Notes: generated from the letters alone by a model not told the origin. Counted from the stretch's first letter, positions 1-7,990 are shown. The stretch: 25,808 nt of DNA from Clostridia bacterium (GCA_017621955.1 JAGASB010000252.1:1-25808), one strand, 5' to 3'. Program-made: numbers and translations.

Positions 1-1
1 A

Positions 2-286
2 GGTCTTATGGCAAGGTCAAAGGGTGGAAAAATAGATTTACAAGTGCACAAATGCAATTTTATGTCAGTTGTTCCTAAAATGGAATTTGAAGATGGTAAA
101 TTTAAGTCGTTTGTAGTGATGCCAACTGTTGCCGGTTTTGATAGAGAGGGTAAAATGGCGGGGCTTCCGTATCACGCTAAGGGCGAAGAAAGTAACCAAA
201 TCTTTGACGTTTTAGTTAAACTTTCAAACGAATATGGAACTGAACTTGCGATGTTTGACGACATAATACAGTTAAAAATAAAATAA
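2..286 (+). CDS. C-terminal fragment, possibly CapA-like protein (5' partial)
   Basis: The reading frame is open back to the first base of the window and no good ribosome site precedes the first ATG (position 8), so this is probably the tail of a longer gene cut by the window edge. About 94 residues are visible, with no membrane segment. The end, with a stretch like GEESNQIFDVLVKLSNEYGT, resembles in style the C-terminus of CapA/poly-gamma-glutamate-type metallophosphoesterases, which often finish with a GEEAxxIxxxLxxLSxxxGT-like stretch. That is a family impression only; no catalytic motif lies in the visible part. It could equally be a small unknown protein starting at position 8. It is followed within 15 bases by an intrinsic terminator, so it is not cotranscribed with the polysaccharide operon. 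Confidence 0.55.
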   Translation, partial: GLMARSKGGKIDLQVHKCNFMSVVPKMEFEDGKFKSFVVMPTVAGFDREGKMAGLPYHAKGEESNQIFDVLVKLSNEYGTELAMFDDIIQLKIK

Positions 287-297
287 TTAAATTTTTT

Positions 298-328
298 GGT
301 CTAGCGGTAGTTTGTGCTAGACCTTTTT
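298..328 (+). terminator. Rho-independent terminator after the first gene
   Basis: Perfect 8-bp stem GGTCTAGC (298-305) / GCTAGACC (316-323) with a 10-base loop, followed by TTTTT (324-328). It lies 12 bases past the stop codon and separates the first gene from the polysaccharide operon. Confidence 0.85.
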
Positions 329-404
329 ATTTGTGACTTATAAATTTTTACGCTTTAGATAAAAATCTTCAAGTGGCAATTTAACATCTTATAGGTGCTT
401 TTTT

Positions 405-421
405 TTAAGTATTGTACTTAA
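405..421. promoter_or_regulatory. Palindrome upstream of the polysaccharide promoter, possible operator
   Basis: TTAAGTA-TTG-TACTTAA, a perfect inverted repeat with 7-bp arms ending 14 bases before the -35 box at 436. Placement and symmetry suit a transcription factor site, but no regulator is identified. A following TATAAT at 425-430 lacks a good -35 box. Confidence 0.35.
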
Positions 422-435
422 TAGTATAATTCACC

Positions 436-464
436 TTGACAACAAAAAAATATTATTGTATAAT
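436..464 (+). promoter_or_regulatory. SigA promoter of the polysaccharide operon
   Basis: TTGACA (436-441), 17-base spacer, TATAAT (459-464): both boxes are full consensus at the ideal spacing. Transcription should begin near 471, giving a leader of about 54 bases before the first gene. A terminator upstream (298-328) and no other gene in between make this the operon promoter. Consensus boxes suggest strong expression unless repressed. Confidence 0.85.
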
Positions 465-471
465 ATTCTTG

Positions 472-492
472 TCTAAAAGTGTAAATTTTAGA
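472..492 (+). other. Hairpin at the predicted 5' end of the operon mRNA
   Basis: TCTAAAA (472-478) / TTTTAGA (486-492) with a 7-base loop, starting within a base or two of the predicted transcription start. A 5'-terminal stem like this may protect mRNA from 5'-end-dependent decay. The stem is AT-rich and weak, so this is tentative. Confidence 0.3.
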
Positions 493-524
493 TAAAAAAA
501 GAGATATAAGGTTGCCGAATACAT

Positions 525-1256
525 ATGGAAGCTATCAATCACGAAAGTGCAACGAATAATTTAATAGAACAGTATCAAACGAACGGAGAAAATATACAGG
601 CAGTAGAACTACCTTTTGAAGTTAAAGAGGGTGAAGAATACTTTGTCGCACAAGTCGGATTAGTCAAACGCAAACCTTTTTTTGCTTTCTTCAAAAGGTC
701 GTTTGATTTTTTTGTGTCTCTAATCGGTTTAATCGTGCTTTTTTTGCCGTTTATAATTATCGCAATAGCAATAAAATGCACGTCTAAAGGTCCTGTTTTT
801 TATAAACAAGAAAGGCTTGGCTTAAATGGTAAGAAATTTAATTTATACAAGTTCCGCACTATGCGTGCTGATGCTGAAAAGGACGGGGCACGTTGGTCTG
901 ACGGAGATGATGACGAACGTATTCACAAAGTAGGTAAGTTTTTGAGAAAAACTCGACTTGATGAATTACCGCAACTTTTAAATTGCCTTGTGGGAAATAT
1001 GACAATCGTTGGTCCAAGACCAGAAAGGGAGTGCTTTTACGTCGCATTCGAAAAGTATATTCACGGATTTAGCGAAAGGCTAAAAGTTAAGCCGGGTATC
1101 ACGGGTTTAGCACAAGTGAATGGTGGGTATAACCTAAAACCGCAAGAAAAAGTCGTTTACGACGTTGAGTATATAAAAACAAGGTCACTGTGGCTTGATA
1201 TAAAGATTTTATTTAAGACGGTTGGCGTAATATTTACGCACAAGGGAGCGAAGTAA
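525..1256 (+). CDS. Initiating sugar phosphoglycosyl transferase (WcaJ/PglC-type)
   Basis: Transfers a sugar phosphate from a nucleotide sugar to undecaprenyl phosphate, the first step of repeat-unit assembly, on the inner face of the membrane. The 243-residue protein has a charged N-terminal extension (1-55), one hydrophobic segment (about 60-84) expected to be the re-entrant helix, then the bacterial sugar transferase domain (PF02397 type): KFRTM (109-113), LDELPQ (145-150, with the Asp-Glu catalytic dyad 146-147), GPRPE (163-167) and PGITGLAQV (190-198). Size fits the short monotopic form without the extra N-terminal membrane domain of long WcaJ proteins. First gene of the operon; the ribosome site is weak (AAGG, 508-511, about 13 bases before the ATG). 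The sugar donor cannot be read from the sequence. Confidence 0.93.
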   Translation: MEAINHESATNNLIEQYQTNGENIQAVELPFEVKEGEEYFVAQVGLVKRKPFFAFFKRSFDFFVSLIGLIVLFLPFIIIAIAIKCTSKGPVFYKQERLGLNGKKFNLYKFRTMRADAEKDGARWSDGDDDERIHKVGKFLRKTRLDELPQLLNCLVGNMTIVGPRPERECFYVAFEKYIHGFSERLKVKPGITGLAQVNGGYNLKPQEKVVYDVEYIKTRSLWLDIKILFKTVGVIFTHKGAK

Positions 1257-1262
1257 TAACAA

Positions 1263-2378
1263 ATGAAAGAAGAACTTACAAAAACCAAAAAAATTCTTTT
1301 TATTTGTGCAACATCAAAAATGGTGTTAAATTTTCGTGCGGATTTAATAAAAAAGTTTCAAGAAAATGGTTATAGTGTTTCAGTCGTTGCGTTTGATGAT
1401 AAATATTCAAAAGAAATTTCTGGACTTGGCGTAAATTTTTATTGTGCAAATGATAACAATCGTAGTGTCAATATTTTCAAGTTTTTGTCGTTGAAAGGTA
1501 AATACATTAAATTAATTAAAGAAATCCAGCCAGACGTTGTCTTTACTTTTATGATGAAACCTAACATATTCGGCGTTCGCGCAGCAAAAAAAGCAGGTGT
1601 GGAGAAGATTTTTTCCATGGTTGAGGGCGCTGGAGATGTTTTTGTTTACAATTCATTAAAGTGGCGTGCCATAAGGTTTGTTGTTACCCGTCTTTATAGG
1701 AAATCATTTAAGTATGTAAATTCAGTATTTTTCTTGAACAACGACGATAAGGCTGAATTTGTATGTAGGAAATTAGTTGATGAAAATAAATGTCTAATAG
1801 TACACGGAATTGGTGTAAATACTGACAAATTTGTTTTTTCTGAAGTGAAAAATACGCAAACATTTTTGATGATAGCGCGTTTAACGCAAGCCAAAGGTGT
1901 AATGGAATACTGTCAAGCAGCAAGGATAGTTAAGGTGAAATATCCTCACGCTGTATTTGGGCTTTTGGGTGCTGAGGGGAACATAACAAAAAAGGATATT
2001 AAAGCATTTATTGACAACGGAAGCATTGTTTATTATGGAGAAACGGACGACGTAAGACCTTATCTAAGAGATTGTTCAGTTTTCGTGCTTCCATCGTATT
2101 ACAGGGAAGGTTTTCCTGCGTCAATAATGGAAGCACAAGCGGTTGGGCGTGCTGTAATTACAACGGACAGTGTTGGGTGTAAAGATACGGTTGATGATGA
2201 GTACAATGGATTTTTGATTGAAACAAAGAACGTTGATTCATTAGTAGATAAAATGGAATATTTTATTCTTAATCCCGAATCGGTAAAAACCATGGGGAAA
2301 AATGCAAGAAAGCACGCCGAAGAAAATTTTTGTCATAATAAAATTAATGAGATTATTTTTAATAGCGTTGAAGGATAA
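1263..2378 (+). CDS. GT4 family glycosyltransferase
   Basis: Retaining glycosyltransferase of the GT-B fold, expected to add a sugar to the lipid-linked acceptor made by the preceding enzyme. The 371-residue protein has an N-terminal Rossmann half beginning KILFICATSKMVLNF (about 10-24) and a C-terminal donor-binding half with IARLTQAKG (204-212), LLGAEG (234-239) and the family E-x7-E signature EGFPASIME (282-290). The style resembles the GalNAc/capsular galactosyltransferase-like branch, but neither donor nor acceptor can be assigned. The gene starts six bases after the stop of the preceding gene with GGGAG (1244-1248) upstream, so it is in the same operon. Confidence 0.92.
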   Translation: MKEELTKTKKILFICATSKMVLNFRADLIKKFQENGYSVSVVAFDDKYSKEISGLGVNFYCANDNNRSVNIFKFLSLKGKYIKLIKEIQPDVVFTFMMKPNIFGVRAAKKAGVEKIFSMVEGAGDVFVYNSLKWRAIRFVVTRLYRKSFKYVNSVFFLNNDDKAEFVCRKLVDENKCLIVHGIGVNTDKFVFSEVKNTQTFLMIARLTQAKGVMEYCQAARIVKVKYPHAVFGLLGAEGNITKKDIKAFIDNGSIVYYGETDDVRPYLRDCSVFVLPSYYREGFPASIMEAQAVGRAVITTDSVGCKDTVDDEYNGFLIETKNVDSLVDKMEYFILNPESVKTMGKNARKHAEENFCHNKINEIIFNSVEG

Positions 2379-2380
2379 AA

Positions 2381-3367
2381 ATGGTTAGAAAGTTAAGTAT
2401 TGTTATACCAGTATATAATGTCGAAAAGTATTTGTCCGAGTGTTTAGACAGCGTGCTAATTGAACTTAACGATGATTATTGTGAAGTTATTCTAGTGGAT
2501 GATGGTTCTAAGGATTCTTCGGGCACTATTTGCGATGAATATTCAAAAATATATTCAAACGTATTTGTAATTCATAAACAAAATGGTGGGCTGGCATCCG
2601 CAAGAAATGCAGGACTCAGTGTTGCGCACGGTGAATATGTGTGTTTTATTGATTCTGATGATAAAATTGCAAAGAACGGCATAAAAAACCTTTTAGCTAT
2701 TATAGAACGCACTGATTTTGATATTTGCTTCATGCAATGTGTAAAGTTTTTTCCAGATGGTGCGGCTGTCGATATGGGTGACAGTATATTTGCAAAAGAC
2801 ATAATCAACAAGTCAAGGGAAGAAGTTTTAGGCTTTCTCTCCACTAGACCCAAATATCCTGGTAGCGCATGTACAAAAATTTATAGACGTGAGTTTTTAA
2901 TTCAATTTAACATATGCTTTCCTAAAACACCAAGATTTTCGGAAGATTTAGGCTTTGTTTTAGATTGTATTATTAAAGCAAAAAGTTTCTTTGCAATAGA
3001 TAGTCCGTATTATGAATATAGACAAAACAGAATTGGTTCTATTACGAACGTTATTGATGAAAAAAAATTCAAGGATTTAATGTTGTTTATTGTTGAATCC
3101 CTTGATAAAGTAAAAAACGAAGACCAAAATTCAAATTTGCGACAAATGGTTTTAAATTTTGTCGTATATGAGTATGCGATTTTGATTATGCTATATTCAA
3201 AACTGGACAAAAAATACAAAAAAGAAGCAATAAAAAAACTCAAAGAATACAAACATTTACTGAAAGAAGGGAAAACATTAAAATTAAAAATTATAAAGTG
3301 GTTTGCTTATATTTTTGGGATAAAGGTAACATCTAAAATACTTAATATGTATATAGGATGCAAATAA
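2381..3367 (+). CDS. GT2 family glycosyltransferase
   Basis: Inverting GT-A glycosyltransferase. The 328-residue protein starts with the classic KLSIVIPVYNVEKYL, has VDDGS (39-43) for nucleotide binding, NGGLASARNAGL (68-79), and a metal-binding DSDD (91-94). The N-terminal 220 residues are the catalytic domain; the C-terminal ~100 residues are lysine-rich and probably helical, perhaps associating with the membrane. AAGGA (2371-2375) lies five bases before the ATG and overlaps the end of the preceding gene, so translation is probably coupled. Donor sugar unknown. Confidence 0.93.
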   Translation: MVRKLSIVIPVYNVEKYLSECLDSVLIELNDDYCEVILVDDGSKDSSGTICDEYSKIYSNVFVIHKQNGGLASARNAGLSVAHGEYVCFIDSDDKIAKNGIKNLLAIIERTDFDICFMQCVKFFPDGAAVDMGDSIFAKDIINKSREEVLGFLSTRPKYPGSACTKIYRREFLIQFNICFPKTPRFSEDLGFVLDCIIKAKSFFAIDSPYYEYRQNRIGSITNVIDEKKFKDLMLFIVESLDKVKNEDQNSNLRQMVLNFVVYEYAILIMLYSKLDKKYKKEAIKKLKEYKHLLKEGKTLKLKIIKWFAYIFGIKVTSKILNMYIGCK

Positions 3368-3398
3368 ATTATCTTATCTTGTATAATTGAGTAGTTTT

Positions 3399-3403
3399 GG
3401 AGG
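3399..3403 (+). promoter_or_regulatory. Ribosome binding site that fixes a GTG start
   Basis: GGAGG five bases before GTG at 3409. An in-frame TTG at 3397 overlaps this site and so cannot be the start; the ATG at 3407 meets a stop at once. Confidence 0.8.
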
Positions 3404-3408
3404 ACGAT

Positions 3409-4209
3409 GTGAATATTCCAAAAATAATTCATTACTGTTGGTTTGGTGGAAAGGAACTTCCTGAATCAGCTAAAAGATGTATAGATAGTTGGAAAAAGTT
3501 TTTTCCAGACTATGAAATAAAAGAGTGGAATGAGTCTAATTTTGATATAAATTACTGTGCTTACGCTAAGGAGGCGTACGAAGCAAAAAAATGGGCGTTT
3601 GTATCTGACGTTGCCAGATTTAAAATTTTGTATGAAAATGGCGGTCTTTATTTTGATACCGACGTAGAAGTTATAAAACCTTTTGATGATATTATATCAA
3701 ACGGTGCGTTTATGGGTGTTGAAAGCGATAAAGATTGTACGGTTGCGCCAGGTTTAGGGCTTGGTGTGGAAGTAGGTAATCAATTCTATAAAGAAATGCT
3801 TGATTTATATTGTAAACGGCATTTTGAATTGAAAGATGGAAATTTTGATACAACTACTATTGTACATTACACTACGTCAAAGATGAAAAGTTATGGACTA
3901 AAAAAATCTATGGATGTTCAAAAAGTATTTGATATAAACATATATCCACAAAGGTTTTTCAATCCCAAAGGCGGAGTTGATGGGAAATTAGTTATAACAA
4001 ACGATACTTATTCTATTCATCATTATGATGCAAGTTGGTTTTCGGAAGAAGAAAACTATGCCAAAGTGCTTATTGAAAAATACCGCAAATTTATGCCAAA
4101 AAAACTTGCAGGGCATGTAGGATGTTTTTTTGCGGAGTGTAAATATAGAGGTTTTCGTGGTGCAGTTAAAAACATTTTTGTCAAAATTAAAAGAAAGAAA
4201 AAAAAGTAA
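3409..4209 (+). CDS. GT32-type glycosyltransferase (DXD sugar-binding)
   Basis: Glycosyltransferase of the capsular/OCH1-like DXD family. The 266-residue protein opens with IPKIIHYCWFGG (3-14) and contains the domain hallmark WAFVSDVARFKILYENGG (62-79) followed by YFDTD (81-85), whose Asp83 and Asp85 form the DXD metal/nucleotide site. The C-terminus is strongly basic and ends in a run of lysines, suggesting contact with the membrane surface. Start placed at GTG 3409, five bases after GGAGG. The gap of 41 bases to the gene before is the widest in the operon and holds a TATAAT-like element without a good -35 box. The last 50 bases may overlap the start of the polymerase gene if that gene begins upstream. 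Confidence 0.9.
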   Translation: MNIPKIIHYCWFGGKELPESAKRCIDSWKKFFPDYEIKEWNESNFDINYCAYAKEAYEAKKWAFVSDVARFKILYENGGLYFDTDVEVIKPFDDIISNGAFMGVESDKDCTVAPGLGLGVEVGNQFYKEMLDLYCKRHFELKDGNFDTTTIVHYTTSKMKSYGLKKSMDVQKVFDINIYPQRFFNPKGGVDGKLVITNDTYSIHHYDASWFSEEENYAKVLIEKYRKFMPKKLAGHVGCFFAECKYRGFRGAVKNIFVKIKRKKKK

Positions 4210-4264
4210 TTTAATTACTAATGCTAGTGATGTAGGCTTGCTAAAAAGTGATTGTCAAACGTCA

Positions 4265-5416
4265 ATGAAAGTTCTCACCCTTTTACATATTGTAACGTTG
4301 TGTTTCTGTTTTTTGTATTATTTAAACGCTCAAACTTTGTTTGTGTTTAAAAATTGGATGGCTATAATATATACTGCGACAATTGCAATGTTAATCATAT
4401 GTGATAGAAAAATAAAGAAAAAAGATTTTTTATACTTAGCAATGTTGACTTTATTTGGTTTGCTTTCTGTTTTTTTTAACAATGGCGGTATAGGTAGTGT
4501 TGCATCATTAATTTTTCCCTTATTGTTTCTTTGTGTTGTTGAAAACTGCAATATTAATAGAAGTTTAGTTTTTATTTTAAAATCAACTAGCATATTTGTT
4601 TTGTGTGCTTTTACAGTTGTAGCAGTGTTGTTGTTCAATGATTATAATTCATATATTGTTTCTTTTATTGATGTAAACCCGAATACTATTGCTATGATGA
4701 CTTTAATGAGCTTTATGTTATGGTATATTTTAGAGGATTTTGATGATAAAAGTAACAAGATATTTTTTATGCTCTTAATATTTGTTGTATTTTATATTAT
4801 TTGCAAAACTAAGGGTAGAACTTCTTTGTTGGGATTTGTTGTGGTTAGTTTGTTAATTGTTTGCCCTAAAAGAATAGCAAAAAAACTGCTTTTTAAGAAA
4901 TGTACAGAATTAATAATAATCGTGCTTGGACTTATAGTGCCACTTGTTTATTTGAGTATGGATATGATGGAAGTAAATTTGGTGTTATGGGACAAGAGTT
5001 TATATACAGGTAGAGAAGAGGTGTGGAGAAATCTATTTACCCAATTAAGTGATGGCGGAGTATTAAACTGGCTGTTTGGTGTCGGTTCTGATGCTGAAAT
5101 TTTGGGTAATAGTTTTGATGCGCATAATAGTTATTTTTCAGTTATAGGTTGTTTTGGTGTTGTTGGCTTTTTGTTGTATGGTTTGTTTTTTATGAAAAAG
5201 ATTGAACTGTTATATAATTTTACTAATGACGCTGTTGTAAGAAAGAGTATAATTGCTTTATATGCGATTTTAATTCTTAGTTATTTTGAAGCAATTAATC
5301 TTATTTCATTAGGGATGTTTACATTTTTTATTCCTATTGGTTTGGGGTTAAGTCGTGCAAGAGAACTTAATTCTAAAAAGAATATGTGTGCAGATATAAG
5401 CATTGTTAGTTTGTAG
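4265..5416 (+). CDS. Wzy-type polysaccharide polymerase / O-antigen ligase-like membrane protein
   Basis: Likely polymerase that joins flipped repeat units on the outer face of the membrane. From the chosen ATG the protein is 383 residues with about ten hydrophobic segments. A large extracytoplasmic loop before the last segments carries the pattern GREEVWRNLF ... GVGSD ... HNSYFSVIGCFGVVGF, typical of Wzy/WaaL-like proteins, and KTKGRTSLLG sits at the edge of a membrane helix. The start is uncertain: the frame is open back into the GT32-type gene, with possible TTG/GTG starts there, but ATG 4265 gives a normal N-terminus leading into the first membrane segment. No good ribosome site precedes it. 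This is one of the most AT-rich coding stretches in the window, common for polymerase genes in exchanged polysaccharide loci. Polymerase and ligase cannot be told apart by sequence; the context favours polymerase. Confidence 0.82.
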   Translation: MKVLTLLHIVTLCFCFLYYLNAQTLFVFKNWMAIIYTATIAMLIICDRKIKKKDFLYLAMLTLFGLLSVFFNNGGIGSVASLIFPLLFLCVVENCNINRSLVFILKSTSIFVLCAFTVVAVLLFNDYNSYIVSFIDVNPNTIAMMTLMSFMLWYILEDFDDKSNKIFFMLLIFVVFYIICKTKGRTSLLGFVVVSLLIVCPKRIAKKLLFKKCTELIIIVLGLIVPLVYLSMDMMEVNLVLWDKSLYTGREEVWRNLFTQLSDGGVLNWLFGVGSDAEILGNSFDAHNSYFSVIGCFGVVGFLLYGLFFMKKIELLYNFTNDAVVRKSIIALYAILILSYFEAINLISLGMFTFFIPIGLGLSRARELNSKKNMCADISIVSL

Positions 5417-5423
5417 GAGAAGT

Positions 5424-6314
5424 ATGAAGTTATCAATTTTGACACCAACATACAATAGAGCAGAATTGCTTAAAAGGGCGTATTTATCTTTAAAAAATCA
5501 AACTAACCTTAATTTTGAGTGGATAGTTGTTGACGATGGGTCTACGGATAAAACGAAAGAGGTTGTTGACGAGTTTATAAAAGAACAAACAAAATTTAAG
5601 ATTTTATATTTTGCACAAGAAAATTTAGGTAAATGTGCTGCTATAAATTTAGGGGTGCAAAACATTTCGGGTGAGTATTGTCTCATATTAGATAGTGACG
5701 ATTATTTGACTGACGATGCTGTTGAAACGGTCTATGCTTGGATTAATGGTATTTACGGAATATCTAATATGGCGGGTGTTTCGGGACTTCGTGGTTGGTC
5801 TAATAATGATGATGCAATCGGTGGACATATAAAAAAAGAGTTTATCGACTGTACAAATATAGAAAGAAAAAAGTACGGTTTATTAGGCGATAAAGCAGAG
5901 ATTTATAAAACGGAAATATTGAGAAAATACCCTTTCCCCAAGTTTGAAAATGAAAATTTTTTATCAGAAGCATGTGTTTGGGATTTAATAGCAAATGACG
6001 GGTATAAGATACGGTGGTATAACAAAATAATTTACAAGTGTGAATATCTTGAAGGTGGGCTTACAAAGGGGATAAACAACGAGATGTTGCTTAAAAACTT
6101 TCAAGGATATACATACTATGTTAAACTTTATTATTCCACTCATAGGGGATTAAGCGGTTTAAATTTGATTGGAAAATATTGTAGTGTTGCAAAGTTGAAA
6201 AAATTAAAAAATAAGCAAATTCGTAAAAACTTGAGCATATCTGCTTTTAAGTGTTTTATGGGAAAATTTGTGCATTTAATGAATAAATCGTTAAAGTCAC
6301 TTAAAAAATCTTAA
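5424..6314 (+). CDS. GT2 family glycosyltransferase (second of the locus)
   Basis: GT-A fold glycosyltransferase of 296 residues. It has MKLSILTPTYNRAELL at the start, VDDGS (36-40), a GKCAAINLG helix (69-77) and LDSDDYL (89-95) as the DXD-type site. The start is ATG 5424, with AGGAG (5415-5419) four bases upstream overlapping the stop codon of the polymerase gene; an in-frame TTG at 5403 lies upstream of that site and is rejected. A stretch after the catalytic core (SGLRGWSNNDDAIGG) is unlike the other GT2 enzyme of the locus, so the two probably make different linkages. The C-terminal tail is very lysine-rich. Confidence 0.92.
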   Translation: MKLSILTPTYNRAELLKRAYLSLKNQTNLNFEWIVVDDGSTDKTKEVVDEFIKEQTKFKILYFAQENLGKCAAINLGVQNISGEYCLILDSDDYLTDDAVETVYAWINGIYGISNMAGVSGLRGWSNNDDAIGGHIKKEFIDCTNIERKKYGLLGDKAEIYKTEILRKYPFPKFENENFLSEACVWDLIANDGYKIRWYNKIIYKCEYLEGGLTKGINNEMLLKNFQGYTYYVKLYYSTHRGLSGLNLIGKYCSVAKLKKLKNKQIRKNLSISAFKCFMGKFVHLMNKSLKSLKKS

Positions 6315-6331
6315 CAATATCTAGGTATTAA

Positions 6332-7846
6332 ATGGCAAGTTACAGTAGATATAAAAAACTAAAATTGAATTCTATTTGGGCTTTAATTTATCAAGCGATA
6401 ATCTTGATAAATGCGTTTGTCGTACCTAAATTAATATTAAGTTTTTATGGCTCGGAAGTAAATGGTCTAGTTTCGTCTATAACGCAATTTCTTTCGTTTG
6501 TTACTATATGCGATTTAGGGGTTAGTGCTGTTGTTTCCGCAGCCTATTACAAACCTTTGACTTCTAACGATAATTACGTTATAAGCAAGATATTTGCTTT
6601 TACTAAAGGATTTTTCCGTTTAATAGGAATAATTATTTTTGTTTATATAATTGTTCTTGCCTTTATTTATCCTGTGCTTAATGACAATTCTTTTGATTGG
6701 GCTTATACGGCAGTGTTAATTGTCTCAATCGGTATTTCACAGTTAGCACAATACTTATTTGGCGCATCTTCTCAACTATTATTAAATTCAGACCAAAGGG
6801 CATACCTACCGTTATTAATAAATAGTGTGACGTTAGTAATTAACACTGTGGCAACAGTAGTCGTTGTTTATTTAGGTGGAAGCATACAGTTAGTAAAATT
6901 GTCAACCTCATTAATTTATATCTTGCGCCCGATTTTAATGAATATTTACGTTAAAAAGAACTATAAGATTGACCATTCAGTAAAATTCGATATTAACGCT
7001 GTTAAACAAAAAGGCAGTGGAATAATTCAACATTTAGCGTATATAGTATATGAGAATACGGACGTGATTATTTTAACAATTTTTTCTACGCTTAAAAACG
7101 TGTCTGTTTATTCAATTTATTATATGGTGATTTGCAGTGTTAAAAGAATAATATTATCTTTTTATACAGGCTTTCAATCGCTTTTTGGTAATATGCTGGC
7201 AAATTCCGAAACTGAAAACATAAAAAAGACTTATAATTTTTATTTGTGGTCAACAATGGTAATAGTTTCGGTTATATTTTGCGCCGTTTGTTTTCTTATT
7301 GTTCCCTTTGTTTTGCTGTACACAAATGGCGTGGCAGACCAAGCAATTTACAACGTTCCTACCTTTGCTATTATAATAACGATAGCACTAGCATTAAGCT
7401 GTGTTAGGGATAATATGTTTGCAGTTATTAAAGCAGCAGGACATTTTAAGAAAACCCAAATTCCAGCATTGATTGAAGCGCTTTCAAATTTAATTATATC
7501 TGCTATACTAGTTATTAACTTTGGAATGGTCGGCGTTGCGATAGGGACGCTTTTATCCACTGCATTCTTTACTATATATCAAGCTGTTTATTTAAATAAA
7601 AATATTGTATATTACCCCATAAAAAAAACATTGAAACATGTAGTAGTTGTTGCAATTTCGTTAGTCGTTTGCGTTTTTTTATGTTCTCTCGTGAAGATAA
7701 GTGCAGATACAGCTGTTTCGTGGATAGTATACGCTATCGTCGTTTGTGGCATTTGTTTTTCTATCGTTTTAATATTCCAATTCATTTTCAATAGAACAGA
7801 AATACTTAATATGATAAGCAAAATAAGAAACAAAGCAAAGAGATAG
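6332..7846 (+). CDS. Wzx-type lipid-linked oligosaccharide flippase
   Basis: Predicted flippase moving the undecaprenyl-linked repeat unit across the membrane. The 504-residue protein has about 12-14 hydrophobic segments and the typical MOP/polysaccharide-transporter N-terminus: a short basic start (KKLKLNSIW), a membrane segment ending in VVPKLILSFYGSEVNGLVSSI, then TICDLGVSAVVSAAYYKPL. The length is usual for Wzx/MviN-like proteins. A short AGGT (6323-6326) lies six bases before the ATG. It is the last gene of the polysaccharide operon; with the polymerase and the initiating transferase it completes a Wzx/Wzy pathway. Confidence 0.92.
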   Translation: MASYSRYKKLKLNSIWALIYQAIILINAFVVPKLILSFYGSEVNGLVSSITQFLSFVTICDLGVSAVVSAAYYKPLTSNDNYVISKIFAFTKGFFRLIGIIIFVYIIVLAFIYPVLNDNSFDWAYTAVLIVSIGISQLAQYLFGASSQLLLNSDQRAYLPLLINSVTLVINTVATVVVVYLGGSIQLVKLSTSLIYILRPILMNIYVKKNYKIDHSVKFDINAVKQKGSGIIQHLAYIVYENTDVIILTIFSTLKNVSVYSIYYMVICSVKRIILSFYTGFQSLFGNMLANSETENIKKTYNFYLWSTMVIVSVIFCAVCFLIVPFVLLYTNGVADQAIYNVPTFAIIITIALALSCVRDNMFAVIKAAGHFKKTQIPALIEALSNLIISAILVINFGMVGVAIGTLLSTAFFTIYQAVYLNKNIVYYPIKKTLKHVVVVAISLVVCVFLCSLVKISADTAVSWIVYAIVVCGICFSIVLIFQFIFNRTEILNMISKIRNKAKR

Positions 7847-7892
7847 TTGTATTTAATGTTTATTAAATTATCATAATTTTATAATAAAACGC

Positions 7893-7921
7893 TTGCAAAA
7901 CTTATAAAAATGTGTTAAAAT
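7893..7921 (+). promoter_or_regulatory. Extended -10 promoter of the rimP-nusA operon
   Basis: TTGCAA (7893-7898), 17-base spacer, TAAAAT (7916-7921) preceded by TG at 7913-7914 (TGnTAAAAT). Start expected near 7928, about 60 bases before rimP. The flanking region (7847-7892) is AT-rich, with a 15-base palindrome AAATTAT-C-ATAATTT at 7865-7879, and holds no gene. Confidence 0.75.
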
Positions 7922-7947
7922 AAATATGCTTATAGATGTGATTTACT

Positions 7948-7978
7948 ATGAGAACGGAGTCTCCGTTCTCATATTTTT
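7948..7978 (+). terminator. Terminator-like hairpin in the rimP-nusA leader (putative attenuator)
   Basis: Perfect 11-bp stem ATGAGAACGGA (7948-7958) / TCCGTTCTCAT (7962-7972) with a 3-base loop, then A and TTTTT (7974-7978). It lies downstream of the extended -10 promoter and ends just before the rimP ribosome site AAGGAG (7981-7986). It may terminate read-through from the polysaccharide operon, but by position it is also in the leader of the operon that encodes NusA, which stimulates termination at such hairpins. Attenuation by NusA is therefore plausible, and feedback of this kind is described, to my knowledge, for B. subtilis nusA. Confidence 0.75.
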
Positions 7979-7990
7979 ATAAGGAGAAGT

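Noticed and set aside
365..408. Second terminator (GGCA ... TGCT followed by eight T) before the polysaccharide promoter
   Set aside because: The stem is only about four pairs with a long loop; the T-run alone does not support a terminator.
425..430. A second TATAAT upstream of the polysaccharide operon
   Set aside because: The hexamer 17 bases upstream is TTTTTA, a poor -35; the full-consensus promoter at 436-464 is far better.
3382..3387. TATAAT before the GT32-type gene as an internal promoter
   Set aside because: No acceptable -35 box at 16-18 bases; the spacing is compatible with simple read-through.
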